This document shows, one piece after another, positions 1 to 8,523 of a DNA stretch of 50,277 nt. The notes below the pieces were generated by a model. That model saw nothing but the letters and a program-made list of their open reading frames with translations, was not told the DNA's origin and did no database searches. How positions within the stretch are numbered: the first letter of the stretch is position 1; every line of letters begins with the position of its first letter. A program made the position numbers and the translations under genes. This DNA is from an uncultured Oscillospiraceae bacterium (GTDB taxonomy: Bacteria; Bacillota; Clostridia; Oscillospirales; Acutalibacteraceae): the NCBI GenBank assembly GCA_900554535.1, contig USIA01000002.1, positions 1-50,277 on the forward strand, written 5' to 3'.

Positions 1-253
1 GACGCCGGCCGAAAAACCGGCAGCTGCGCCGTCTGCCGGCACAGAATCGATCACCAGCCCCATGCCCGGCACGATCCTGGATATCAAGGTGCAGGCAGGC
101 CAGAAAGTCAAATCAGGTGATGTGCTGTTGATTTTGGAGGCCATGAAAATGGAAAACGAGATCCTGGCGCCGCACGACGCAGTGGTTGACAGTGTGCTGG
201 TGAGCAAGGGACAAAGCGTGGAGTCCGGCACGCCTCTTGTCTCCCTGCGCTAA
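1..253 (+). CDS. Biotin carboxyl carrier protein, C-terminal part (5' end outside window)
   Basis: The reading frame is open from base 2 and enters from outside the window, so only the C-terminal part is seen. An Ala/Pro-rich linker precedes a biotinyl-lipoyl domain with the EAMKMENE motif, whose second Lys is the biotinylation site in this family. The domain carries CO2 between a carboxylase or decarboxylase and its partner. The next gene, 14 bases downstream behind a strong ribosome binding site, encodes an OadA-type carboxyltransferase. The protein is therefore probably the biotin subunit of an oxaloacetate decarboxylase or a split pyruvate carboxylase. A methylmalonyl-CoA decarboxylase carrier cannot be excluded because the upstream genes are missing. 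Confidence 0.9.
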   Translation, partial: TPAEKPAAAPSAGTESITSPMPGTILDIKVQAGQKVKSGDVLLILEAMKMENEILAPHDAVVDSVLVSKGQSVESGTPLVSLR

Positions 254-267
254 AAGGAGGTGTGCGT

Positions 268-1668
268 ATGGCCAAGCAGATCAAAATCACAGAGGTCGCC
301 TTGCGTGACGCCCCACAGTCTTTGATCGCGACGCGCATGCCGCTTTCCGATATGCTCCCGATTTTGGGAAAGCTCGACGAAGTCGGCTATTATTCGCTGG
401 AATGCTGGGGCGGCGCGACATTTGACGCTTGCCTACGGTTTTTAAATGAAGACCCTTGGGAACGCCTGCGGGTCCTGCGCAAAAACTGTCCAAAAACAAA
501 GCTGCAAATGCTTTTCCGCGGACAGAATATGCTGGGCTACCGGCATTATGCAGACGATGTGCTGGAATATTTTGTTCAGAAGAGCGTGGCAAATGGAATC
601 GACATCATTCGCATTTTTGATGCGCTCAACGACATCAAAAATTTGCAGACCGCCATTAAGGCAGCTAAGAAAGAGGGCGCTCACGCCCAGGTTGCCATTT
701 CCTATACCACGGGACCGGTTTTCACGACAGCGTATTTCGTGGACTACGCCAAGCGTATCCGCGATGCGGGCGCAGACTCCATTTGCATTAAGGATATGGC
801 TGCCCTGCTGACGCCGTATCGGACGGCAGAATTGACGGCAGCAATCAAAGAGGCAGTGGATCTGCCGGTGCAGTTGCACACGCATTACACCTCCGGGTTA
901 GCGTCTATGTGCCTACTTAAGGGCATCGAAGCCGGTGCAGACATTATCGACACGGCCATTTCGCCGCTGGCGCTCGGTACGTCCCACGCGCCGACGGAGT
1001 CGATGGTGGCGGCGCTGCAGGGAACAGAATACGACACAGGGCTTGACCTGAAACTGCTCAACGAAATCCGCGAGTATTTCATGGGATTGCGCAAAAAGTA
1101 TATCGACTCCGGCCTGCTCGACCAGAGTATGTTGGCGACCAACACCAAGGCGCTGGTTTATCAGGTGCCAGGCGGCATGCTGTCAAATCTTTTGTCGCAG
1201 CTGAAGCAGGCGGGCAAACAGGACCAGCTGGAAGATGTCCTGCAAGAAGTCCCGCGCGTCCGTGAGGAGGCCGGTTATCCGCCGCTGGTGACGCCGACTT
1301 CTCAGATCGTCGGTACGCAGGCGGTGCTGAATGTCATTACTGGCGAGCGGTATAAGATGTGTACGAATGAGTTTAAGGATCTGGTAGCGGGCAAATATGG
1401 CGCCACCCCCATGCCCATTGATCCGGCTTTCCGCAAACGGATCATCGGCGACCAGGAAGTGGTGACCTGCCGCCCGGCCGACCTGCTTAAACCCGAGCTC
1501 GATACGCTGCGCAAGGAGTGCGCTGAGTGGATCGAGCAGGATGAGGATGTTCTTTCCTATGCAATGTTCCCGAAGGTTGCGGTGGACTTTTTCAAAAAGC
1601 GCGCTGCACAAAAGTACGGTGTGGATGCAAAGCACGCCGATGCCGCTGCACAAATCCATCCTGTTTAA
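268..1668 (+). CDS. oadA: OadA-type carboxyltransferase (oxaloacetate decarboxylase alpha / pyruvate carboxylase subunit B)
   Basis: 466 aa if translated from ATG 268, which sits 7 bases after AAAGGAGG; the GTG at 262 is too close to that site. The protein matches the 5S/OadA carboxyltransferase family throughout. ECWGGATFDAC, LFRGQNMLGYRHYADD, the CIKDMAAL segment (Lys175, the carbamylated metal-site Lys by family knowledge) and LHTHYTSG (His204 and His206, metal ligands) are all visible. It should transfer carboxyl groups between biotin and pyruvate/oxaloacetate in the cytosol. Typical members read LRDAHQSL near the N terminus; this one reads LRDAPQSL (Pro16), while the metal-binding Asp14 is kept. 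There is no C-terminal biotin domain, which fits the separate carrier gene just upstream. A terminator follows. Confidence 0.92.
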   Translation: MAKQIKITEVALRDAPQSLIATRMPLSDMLPILGKLDEVGYYSLECWGGATFDACLRFLNEDPWERLRVLRKNCPKTKLQMLFRGQNMLGYRHYADDVLEYFVQKSVANGIDIIRIFDALNDIKNLQTAIKAAKKEGAHAQVAISYTTGPVFTTAYFVDYAKRIRDAGADSICIKDMAALLTPYRTAELTAAIKEAVDLPVQLHTHYTSGLASMCLLKGIEAGADIIDTAISPLALGTSHAPTESMVAALQGTEYDTGLDLKLLNEIREYFMGLRKKYIDSGLLDQSMLATNTKALVYQVPGGMLSNLLSQLKQAGKQDQLEDVLQEVPRVREEAGYPPLVTPTSQIVGTQAVLNVITGERYKMCTNEFKDLVAGKYGATPMPIDPAFRKRIIGDQEVVTCRPADLLKPELDTLRKECAEWIEQDEDVLSYAMFPKVAVDFFKKRAAQKYGVDAKHADAAAQIHPV

Positions 1669-1681
1669 TGTTCCAATATAG

Positions 1682-1710
1682 AAAATCAGCCCCGGCGGGC
1701 TGATTTTTTT
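1682..1710 (+). terminator. Intrinsic terminator after the carboxyltransferase gene
   Basis: An 11-bp perfect stem (1682-1692 with 1697-1707) has a CGGC loop and runs into seven T residues. It ends the biotin carrier/OadA transcript. Confidence 0.9.
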
Positions 1711-1716
1711 GCGTGG

Positions 1717-1746
1717 TTGACAACCGGCTTATAAACCTGATAAAAT
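1717..1746 (+). promoter_or_regulatory. SigmaA-type promoter for the yicC-remA-gmk-rpoZ-priA run
   Basis: TTGACA at 1717-1722 and TAAAAT at 1741-1746 are separated by 18 bases, directly after the terminator and about 50 bases before yicC. No other strong promoter was noticed before def, so this may drive the whole run. Confidence 0.65.
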
Positions 1747-1798
1747 AAGAACGCATATAGATTTTAAACGATTGCATGCTGGAAAACGAGATGGTTTT

Positions 1799-2677
1799 TT
1801 GATCAAAAGTATGACGGGGTTTGGCAGACAGGAAGAGGTGACCAGCGGCCGCAGCATCCTGGTGGAGATCAAATCCGTAAATCACAGATTTTTTGAATTT
1901 TCCTGCCGGGCCGGTCACGGATATGGTTTCCTGGAAGAAAAACTCAAGTCTTATTTGCAGCAGCGCCTGGCGCGCGGCAAGGTGGATGTCTATGTTTCCG
2001 TTGAAACATTGGAAGATCATGACGTCCAGATTGCGGTCAATCACGGGATGGCAGCGGGGTATGTCGCTGCATTGCGGGAATTGTGTCGGACATACCAACT
2101 GCAAGAGGACATTTCCGTTTCCACCTTGGCGCGCTTTGGCGACATCTTTTCTGTTCAGCGCGCTCCGGAGGATGAAGACGCGCTATGGGAAGATGTACGG
2201 GCGGTGACGGACAAGGCGCTGGATTCCCTACTGCAGATGCGGGCGGCCGAAGGGGAAAAACTCTGCGTGAGCCTGCGGGAGCACGCGGCGGCCATCTTAC
2301 AGTTGGTTGAACAGATAGAGGCCCGCTCTCCAGAAACTGTGCAGGCATATCAGGCACGGCTGCGTGCGCGCCTGCAAGAGGTGCTGCAAGATCAGGCAAT
2401 TGATGAGCAGCGCATTGTCACCGAGGCAGCTATTTTTGCGGACAAGGTGGCGGTGGAGGAAGAAACGGTCCGGCTGCGCAGCCATGTTGCGCAGTTTTTA
2501 ACCATGCTGGAATCGCAAGAACCGGTTGGACGCAAGCTCGATTTTCTGGTGCAGGAGATGAATCGTGAGGCCAACACGATCGGCTCCAAATGTGCGGATT
2601 CTCAGATTGCCTATGCGGTTGTGGAGCTCAAGGCCGAAATCGAAAAAATCCGCGAGCAGATTCAGAATATCGAATAA
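1799..2677 (+). CDS. yicC: YicC family endoribonuclease
   Basis: 292 aa from TTG 1799, giving the family-typical start MIKSMTGFGR. A further in-frame TTG at 1772 would add nine residues with no family match. An N-terminal YicC domain is followed by a DUF1732 C-terminal domain with the conserved LDFLVQEMNREANTIGSK block near the end. Family members are stress-related endoribonucleases; the physiological substrate here is unknown. The gene lies 19 bases before remA and probably shares its transcript, an arrangement common in Firmicutes (yicC-remA-gmk-rpoZ). The ribosome binding site is weak, and a TTG start would also lower translation. Confidence 0.9.
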   Translation: MIKSMTGFGRQEEVTSGRSILVEIKSVNHRFFEFSCRAGHGYGFLEEKLKSYLQQRLARGKVDVYVSVETLEDHDVQIAVNHGMAAGYVAALRELCRTYQLQEDISVSTLARFGDIFSVQRAPEDEDALWEDVRAVTDKALDSLLQMRAAEGEKLCVSLREHAAAILQLVEQIEARSPETVQAYQARLRARLQEVLQDQAIDEQRIVTEAAIFADKVAVEEETVRLRSHVAQFLTMLESQEPVGRKLDFLVQEMNREANTIGSKCADSQIAYAVVELKAEIEKIREQIQNIE

Positions 2678-2696
2678 TCAAGGAAGGAAAGGCAGT

Positions 2697-2975
2697 ATGA
2701 AGCTCATCAATATTGGCTTTGGCAACATGGTGTCTGCAAACCGCCTGATTGCCATTGTCAGCCCTGAGTCAGCCCCAATCAAACGCATCATCCAGGATGC
2801 CAAGGAACGCGGCAGTTTGATTGATGCGACGTATGGACGCCGCACACGCGCTGTAATCATTATGGACAGCGAACACGTGGTCCTTTCGGCTGTACAGCCG
2901 GAAACGGTGGCAAACCGCCTGAATGACAAAGGGGATAGCTTGGAAGACGAGGAGTTGGAGGATCATGACGAATAA
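2697..2975 (+). CDS. remA: RemA family biofilm/extracellular-matrix regulator (DUF370)
   Basis: 92 aa from ATG 2697, preceded by AAGGAAGG. The sequence starts MKLINIGFGNMVSANRLIAI and contains RTRAVIIMDSEHVVLSA, the RemA/DUF370 signature. RemA in Bacillus subtilis is a small DNA-binding activator of matrix and osmoprotection genes. The acidic C-terminal tail (EDEELEDHDE) is outside the conserved core. The gene overlaps gmk by 11 bases, so translational coupling is likely. Which targets it controls in this organism cannot be read from the window. Confidence 0.93.
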   Translation: MKLINIGFGNMVSANRLIAIVSPESAPIKRIIQDAKERGSLIDATYGRRTRAVIIMDSEHVVLSAVQPETVANRLNDKGDSLEDEELEDHDE

Positions 2976-3576
2976 AGGAATTTTGGTTGTATTTTCCGGC
3001 CCTTCAGGAACAGGGAAGGGGACTGTGCTCAAAGAATATTTTGCACACCACCCGGAAGCCCGGCTGTCGATTTCCGCCACCACGCGCGCGCCGCGTCCTG
3101 GTGAGGAAAACGGCCGCGAATACTATTTTGTCTCACGGGAAAAATTTGAGCAAATGCGCCAAAATGGCGAATTGCTGGAGAGCGCCGAATACTGCGGCAA
3201 TTATTATGGCACGCCGCGTGCCCCTATTGCCAACTGGCTCAACGAGGGGCACGATGTGTTCCTCGAGATTGAGATTCAGGGCGGCGCCCAGGTGCAGCAG
3301 CTGGAACCGGACAGCGTGGGAATTTTTGTCCTGCCACCATCCCTTGCGGAGCTGGAGCGCCGCCTGCGCGGCCGAGGCACTGAAACAGAGGAAGTCATTC
3401 AAAGCCGGTTGAAAGTTGCCAAAGATGAGCTGCACGTGGTCAATCGCTATACGTATGCTGTGATCAATGATACGGTCGAAAACGCCGCAGAGCGGATTGA
3501 CTGCATTCTTTCAGCTGAAAAATGTAGAGTCAGCCGTGAAACGGATTGGATAGAAAGGGTGCTTACAAATGATTAA
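2965..3576 (+). CDS. gmk: Guanylate kinase
   Basis: 203 aa, the normal family length. Phosphorylates GMP to GDP with ATP in purine nucleotide synthesis. The P-loop SGPSGTGKGT lies at residues 10-19, followed by the GMP-binding segment ATTRAPRPGEENGREYYF. ATG 2965 was chosen because it has GGAGG upstream and places the P-loop at the usual distance. It starts inside remA and overlaps rpoZ by 8 bases, so the three genes are probably translated as a coupled set. Confidence 0.97.
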   Translation: MTNKGILVVFSGPSGTGKGTVLKEYFAHHPEARLSISATTRAPRPGEENGREYYFVSREKFEQMRQNGELLESAEYCGNYYGTPRAPIANWLNEGHDVFLEIEIQGGAQVQQLEPDSVGIFVLPPSLAELERRLRGRGTETEEVIQSRLKVAKDELHVVNRYTYAVINDTVENAAERIDCILSAEKCRVSRETDWIERVLTND

Positions 3577-3862
3577 ACCGATTGCTGATTTGTTGACTGA
3601 ACCCGGCCAGAGCCGGTATGCGCTGTGCGTTGGGGTCGCCAAGCGTGCACGGGAAATCCAGGAAGAAGCGGAAAATGCCCACGCAATTTTGGACGAAAAG
3701 CCGGTTGAGCTGGCTGTCGATGAACTACTGGAGCATCAGTACCGCATACAGGAAACGGACCGCAACGAGGACGAAGAGGCGGATGAGGAAAAAGAGGCCA
3801 AGCAGGCTGAAGCTTTAGCTGCCGAGATGGAGAACAACGAAAAAGAGGATGAGATCGACTGA
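3569..3862 (+). CDS. rpoZ: RNA polymerase omega subunit
   Basis: 97 aa. The N-terminal two thirds show the omega core: MIKPIADLLTE, then SRYALCVGVAKRAREI, and EKPVELAVDELL. The last 30 residues are a strongly acidic Glu/Asp/Lys tail, common in clostridial homologues and probably disordered. Omega helps assemble and stabilise RNA polymerase. It starts inside the end of gmk, the conserved Firmicutes gmk-rpoZ arrangement. Confidence 0.95.
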   Translation: MIKPIADLLTEPGQSRYALCVGVAKRAREIQEEAENAHAILDEKPVELAVDELLEHQYRIQETDRNEDEEADEEKEAKQAEALAAEMENNEKEDEID

Positions 3863-3890
3863 TCCTTGATGACAAAGTGAGGGAAGACGG

Positions 3891-6338
3891 ATGCTGGCAG
3901 CCGAAGTAGCGGTGGAACACACCGTCTATCATTTTGACAAAGGATTCGATTACCGCATACCGACTCCTCTTGTTGCTCAGGCGCAGCCCGGATGCCGTGT
4001 GCTGGTTCCTTTTGGCAGCGGTGACCGAAAGCGCCAGGGGATGCTTTTGTCCCTGCATGAAGTGCCAGAGCAAACCAACTTAAAATCGTTGCAGGCGGTG
4101 CTCGATGCAGCACCGCTTCTTTCGCATGAAGCGCTTTTGATGGTGCCGTGGATGAAGACGCACTATTTTTGCACGCTATATGATGCGGTGCGGCTGCTTC
4201 TGCCAGTCGGCATTACCTATCGGATGCAGGCGTTTTATCGTTTGACCAAAGCGGTGGACGAAGCGTTTCTGCATACCCTGCCGCAGGAAGTGCAGGAAGT
4301 GGTGCGTTATGTGGAGACACACTCCGGCGTTGCACAACGGGATTTGTGGAAGGCGCTTGCATTGCCGGAGGATTCGCCAATTGTGGAGATGCTCTGCCGC
4401 AGGGGCATCCTAACATACGAGGTGAACCCGGTGCGCCGCATGCAGGACGCTTCCATGCGCATGGTTCGGCTGTGTGATCCGCTTCCAGATACGTACAAAT
4501 TGACGGCGCGCCAGAAAGAAGTTTTTCAGGTTTTACAGGATGTGGGCTGTGCCTCTGTCAAAGAGCTTTGCTACTTTACAGGGGTCACGCCGGTTGTCAT
4601 CAAAAACATGGCGACCCACGGCATTTGCGAACTGTATGAACAGGAGGTCTACCGCACGCCCTTTCGGGAAAATCAGAAAGCGCAGGCCAGCCAGACGCCC
4701 ATTCACCTTTCGGATGATCAGGCGCGCGCATTTGCTTATCTTTCTGATTTATGCCGCCAGCCGCAAGTCCAGACGGCTCTGCTTTATGGAGTGACAGGGA
4801 GCGGCAAAACAAGTGTCTATCTGTGCCTGATCGACCAGGTTTATAAAGCGGGGAAGGGCGTCCTTTTTATGGTGCCGGAAATTTCTCTGACACCGCAGAT
4901 GGTGGAGATTTTTCGCAGGCGTTATGGGGAGGCTGTGGCGCTGTTCCACAGCGGCCTTTCGATGGGCGAGCGCATGGATGAATGGAAGCGCGTCCAACGG
5001 GGGGAAGCCAAAATTGTTGTGGGAACGCGTTCCGCGGTGTTTGCGCCGTTGCAGTCGATCGGCCTGATTATCCTCGATGAGGAGCAGGAATCCTCCTATC
5101 AATCGGAGCAGGGGCCGCGCTATCATGCGGCGGAGGTCGCCTCTTTTCGGGCACGCTACCACAAAGCGCTGCTGCTTCTGGCGTCGGCAACCCCGCGTGT
5201 GGAGACGTATTATGCGGCGCAGCAGGGGCGGATTCGCTTTGCGGAGTTGCCCAAGCGTTATGGCGGCGCGCTTTTGCCGGAAGTCCAGATCTGCGATATG
5301 AACGAGGAATTTCATAGAGGAAATCTCTCCATTCTCTCCGCCCAACTGTTGAAAGCCTTGCAGGAGAATCTGAACTGTGGCCAGCAGTCGATTTTGCTGT
5401 TGAACCGGCGTGGTTATCAGACCTTTGTCAGTTGTCGGGACTGCGGTCATGTGATGACTTGCCCGCAGTGCAGCATCTCCCTGACCTATCATGCAGCAAA
5501 CCGTCGGCTCATGTGCCATTACTGCGGATATTCCATCCCATTCACGGATGAATGCCCGGCCTGTCACGGCCATCACATGCAGTATGCCGGCACAGGCACA
5601 CAGAAGGCGGAGCAACAGCTTGCCGAACTGTTGCCGGGGGCGCGCATTCTTCGCCTGGACACCGATGCGACGATGAGCCGCCTTTCCTATGAGACAAAGC
5701 TGCACCAATTTGCGCAGCGGGAATACGATATAATCGTCGGTACACAGATGGTGGCAAAAGGGCTGGATTTTGAAAACGTCACGTTGGTCGGCGTCCTCAA
5801 TGCGGATCAGTCGCTTTATCAGGAAGATTTCCGCAGCTTTGAGCAGACCTTTGATCTGCTGACACAGGTGGTCGGGCGCGCAGGTCGCGGCCGGTTTACG
5901 GGCAGGGCATTCATTCAAACCCAGACACCGGAAAATCCTGTTTTTCATCTGGCCGCTCGCCAGGATTATCCCGCTTTTTATGCTGCGGAGCTTCCGGCGC
6001 GCCAGATGATGCTATATCCGCCCTTTGCGGACATTTGCGTGGTGGGATTTGTGGGGATTCAGGAGCAGGACGTGGCGAATGCGTCACAGCGCTTTTTCGA
6101 ACAAACCACCGCGCTGGCGCGCGCAGAGTATACCCGGCTGCCGTTGCGGATTCTGCGCCCTTCCCCGGCGCGGATTGCCCGCGTCGGCGGGAAGTACCGT
6201 TATAAAATACTGATCAAATGTCGCAACGGCAGGGCTTTCCGCCAGATGTTGGATCGTCTGCTGGTTGCATTTGGACAGGACCGCAAAAACCGCGGCGTGT
6301 CTGCTTTTGCAGATATCAATCCCGATGCGGTCTGGTAA
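3891..6338 (+). CDS. priA: Primosomal protein N' (replication restart helicase PriA)
   Basis: 815 aa. Restarts stalled forks by binding branched DNA and loading the replicative helicase. An N-terminal DNA-binding region precedes a superfamily 2 helicase core with Walker A GVTGSGKTS (about residues 299-307) and a DEEQ Walker B motif (about 395). A zinc-binding region with paired Cys (CRDCGHVMTCPQC, CHYC, CPAC; about 513-563) follows. The conserved motifs KGLDFENVTLVG and TQVVGRAGRG are also present. The ATG follows GGGAAGACGG and lies 28 bases after rpoZ. Confidence 0.97.
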   Translation: MLAAEVAVEHTVYHFDKGFDYRIPTPLVAQAQPGCRVLVPFGSGDRKRQGMLLSLHEVPEQTNLKSLQAVLDAAPLLSHEALLMVPWMKTHYFCTLYDAVRLLLPVGITYRMQAFYRLTKAVDEAFLHTLPQEVQEVVRYVETHSGVAQRDLWKALALPEDSPIVEMLCRRGILTYEVNPVRRMQDASMRMVRLCDPLPDTYKLTARQKEVFQVLQDVGCASVKELCYFTGVTPVVIKNMATHGICELYEQEVYRTPFRENQKAQASQTPIHLSDDQARAFAYLSDLCRQPQVQTALLYGVTGSGKTSVYLCLIDQVYKAGKGVLFMVPEISLTPQMVEIFRRRYGEAVALFHSGLSMGERMDEWKRVQRGEAKIVVGTRSAVFAPLQSIGLIILDEEQESSYQSEQGPRYHAAEVASFRARYHKALLLLASATPRVETYYAAQQGRIRFAELPKRYGGALLPEVQICDMNEEFHRGNLSILSAQLLKALQENLNCGQQSILLLNRRGYQTFVSCRDCGHVMTCPQCSISLTYHAANRRLMCHYCGYSIPFTDECPACHGHHMQYAGTGTQKAEQQLAELLPGARILRLDTDATMSRLSYETKLHQFAQREYDIIVGTQMVAKGLDFENVTLVGVLNADQSLYQEDFRSFEQTFDLLTQVVGRAGRGRFTGRAFIQTQTPENPVFHLAARQDYPAFYAAELPARQMMLYPPFADICVVGFVGIQEQDVANASQRFFEQTTALARAEYTRLPLRILRPSPARIARVGGKYRYKILIKCRNGRAFRQMLDRLLVAFGQDRKNRGVSAFADINPDAVW

Positions 6339-6371
6339 ATCAAACTTGTGCTTTACAGGAGGTCTTTTGAA

Positions 6372-6851
6372 ATGGCAATTCGCAATATCCGTATGAATGA
6401 CGACCCTTGCCTGCGGGTAGTCTGCCGCCCGGTCGACAAATTTGACGATCGGTTGGCGCAGCTGCTCGACGACATGTATGATACCATGAAGCAAGCAGAA
6501 GGCGCTGGCATCGCGGCTCCGCAGGTGGGCATCCGCCGCCGCGCTGTGGTAATCGATGTCGGCGATGGCCCGATTGAACTGGTGAACCCTGTGTTTACGT
6601 TGCAGGAGGGCACACAGGAATGCGTGGAGGGCTGTCTGTCCTTTCCGGGCCGGTGGGCCCAGACCAAGCGTCCGCAGCATGTGAAAATTCGCGCGCAAAA
6701 GCGGGATGGCTCCACATTTGAGCTGGACGCAGAGGGTTTTTTGGCCCAGGCCTGCTGCCATGAGTTGGACCATCTGGATGGCGTCGTATTTTTGTCGCGC
6801 GCAGAACGGATGCTCACACCGGAAGATCTGGAAAAAATGAAACATGCATAA
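6372..6851 (+). CDS. def: Peptide deformylase
   Basis: 159 aa. Removes the N-formyl group from new proteins with a metal-bound water. The three family motifs are visible: GIAAPQVG, EGCLSFPG (metal Cys) and CCHELDHLDG (HExxH-type metal His and catalytic Glu). The residue before the first His is Cys, where Gln is common (QHE.DH). ATG 6372 has CAGGAGG nine bases upstream and gives the usual N terminus. fmt, which encodes the enzyme that adds the formyl group to initiator tRNA, follows 44 bases later. Confidence 0.96.
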   Translation: MAIRNIRMNDDPCLRVVCRPVDKFDDRLAQLLDDMYDTMKQAEGAGIAAPQVGIRRRAVVIDVGDGPIELVNPVFTLQEGTQECVEGCLSFPGRWAQTKRPQHVKIRAQKRDGSTFELDAEGFLAQACCHELDHLDGVVFLSRAERMLTPEDLEKMKHA

Positions 6852-6895
6852 AGGCGGCTGCTTTGCAATAAACTGGTTACAGGAATGGTGGTATC

Positions 6896-7807
6896 ATGAG
6901 AATCGTTTTTATGGGCACGCCCGATTTCGCAGTGCCGTGTTTGCAGGCCGTTCTAGATGCGGGGCATACGGTCTGCGGTGTCTTTACACAGCCGGATAAA
7001 CCGAAAGGACGCAGCTATAAAATGACACCGCCACCGGTAAAGACGTTGGCGGAAAAATACGGGCTACCGGTTTTTCAGCCAAAGTCGTTGCGTACGCCCG
7101 AAGTACTGACGCAGCTGCAGCAGCTTGCCCCGGATGTAGCAGTTGTGGTGGCCTATGGGAAAATTTTGCCGAAATCTGTGCTGGACGTACCCGCCAAAGG
7201 TTGCATCAATGTGCATGCCTCCTTGCTGCCCGCCTATCGCGGTGCAGCGCCGATCCAGTGGGCGGTGCTCAATGGAGACAAAGAGACCGGCGTCACAACT
7301 ATGTATATGGCCGAAGGACTGGATACCGGCGATATCCTTTTGCAGCAGAAAACTGCCATCGGCCCGGACGAAACGGCCGGAGAACTGCACGACCGCCTTT
7401 CCGTTCTGGGGGCCTCTCTGTTGGTGGAGACGCTTGCAAAACTGGATACGCTGACGCCCCGTCCACAGGGGGAGTCAACCACGCCGTATGCATCGATGTT
7501 GGATAAATCCATGTGCCCAATTGACTGGACACGCCCTGCGCAGGAGATTCACAATCAGATCCGCGGCCTTTCCCCATGGCCGGTTGCGACGACGACCTTT
7601 TCTGGTAAGCCGCTGAAGATCCATGCCAGCGTTTTGGCTGAACCGAAAAACGGCGTTCCGGGAAGTGTGCATGAGGGGTTTGTGGTGACTTGTGGAAACA
7701 ATACGGCGATCAAGCTGTGCCGGGTGCAGCCGGCGGGGAAGCGGCCGATGGATGGCGAGGCTTTTTTGTGCGGACATGCTATGAAGGATGCGGTCCTGCC
7801 ATTTTAA
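6896..7807 (+). CDS. fmt: Methionyl-tRNA formyltransferase
   Basis: 303 aa, normal length. Transfers a formyl group from 10-formyl-tetrahydrofolate to Met-tRNA(fMet). The N terminus MRIVFMGTPDFAVP and the catalytic block HASLLPAYRGAAPIQWA (Asn/His site region) are diagnostic, with a smaller OB-fold C-terminal domain. It sits in the conserved priA-def-fmt-metallopeptidase-rsmB order of Firmicutes. Confidence 0.97.
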   Translation: MRIVFMGTPDFAVPCLQAVLDAGHTVCGVFTQPDKPKGRSYKMTPPPVKTLAEKYGLPVFQPKSLRTPEVLTQLQQLAPDVAVVVAYGKILPKSVLDVPAKGCINVHASLLPAYRGAAPIQWAVLNGDKETGVTTMYMAEGLDTGDILLQQKTAIGPDETAGELHDRLSVLGASLLVETLAKLDTLTPRPQGESTTPYASMLDKSMCPIDWTRPAQEIHNQIRGLSPWPVATTTFSGKPLKIHASVLAEPKNGVPGSVHEGFVVTCGNNTAIKLCRVQPAGKRPMDGEAFLCGHAMKDAVLPF

Positions 7808-7821
7808 AGGAGGGATCCGGA

Positions 7822-8523
7822 GTGGGATTCTACTTTTTCGACTACCGATATTTTTTGTGGATGCTGCCAGCGATCATATTCACGATGATTGCGCAGGTCA
7901 AGGTCCAGAGCGCCTACCATAAATATGCCGGGATTCGGAGCATACAGGGATATACAGGGGCACAGGCGGCCGAGACAGTGGCGCGTTTTGGAGGTGTTTA
8001 TAACCTTGGCCTACGGCAGATCGGCGGTACACTGTCGGACAACTTTGATCCGCGGACCAATGTCATCAGCCTTTCGCGAGACATCTATGCAGGCACGTCC
8101 ATTGCGTCAATCAGTGTCGCCGCCCATGAGGCGGGGCACAGCATCCAGCATGCGCAGAAATACTGGCCCAATCAGCTCCGGGGGTTTCTGGTGCCGATCA
8201 CCCAGTTTGCTTCGCGACTGGCGTTTCCGCTGATTCTGATCGGCCTGATTTTGCCGGTGCAATACAGCATTGTGGTGAATATCGGAATCGCTTTTTACGC
8301 GTTTGCAGTCCTGTTCCAGCTGGTTACGTTGCCGGTGGAATTTAATGCCAGCAGCCGCGCCTTGCGCGCCATACGGGAAACGAGCCTGCTGCTTCCGGAA
8401 GAAATGGATGGTGCCAAGTCCATGCTGCGGGCTGCGGCGATGACCTATTTGGCCGCTACCTTTACGGCGTTGGTGCAACTGTTCCGTCTGCTTGCAATTG
8501 CAGGACGGAGGAATGGCCGATGA
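7822..8523 (+). CDS. YugP-like membrane zinc metallopeptidase
   Basis: 233 aa from GTG 7822, eight bases after GGAGG. The protein is an integral membrane zinc peptidase of the YugP (DUF2265/neutral zinc metallopeptidase) family. An N-terminal membrane segment precedes the zinc motif AAHEAGHSIQH, then two or three further hydrophobic segments, and the conserved VEFNASSRAL block. The substrate is not known for the family. It lies between fmt and rsmB and overlaps the rsmB start by 4 bases, an arrangement seen in many Clostridia. Confidence 0.9.
   Translation: MGFYFFDYRYFLWMLPAIIFTMIAQVKVQSAYHKYAGIRSIQGYTGAQAAETVARFGGVYNLGLRQIGGTLSDNFDPRTNVISLSRDIYAGTSIASISVAAHEAGHSIQHAQKYWPNQLRGFLVPITQFASRLAFPLILIGLILPVQYSIVVNIGIAFYAFAVLFQLVTLPVEFNASSRALRAIRETSLLLPEEMDGAKSMLRAAAMTYLAATFTALVQLFRLLAIAGRRNGR

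Noticed and set aside
4749..5948. 399-codon - strand frame inside priA
   Set aside because: Antisense shadow of a well-supported gene; no ribosome binding site and no recognisable family.
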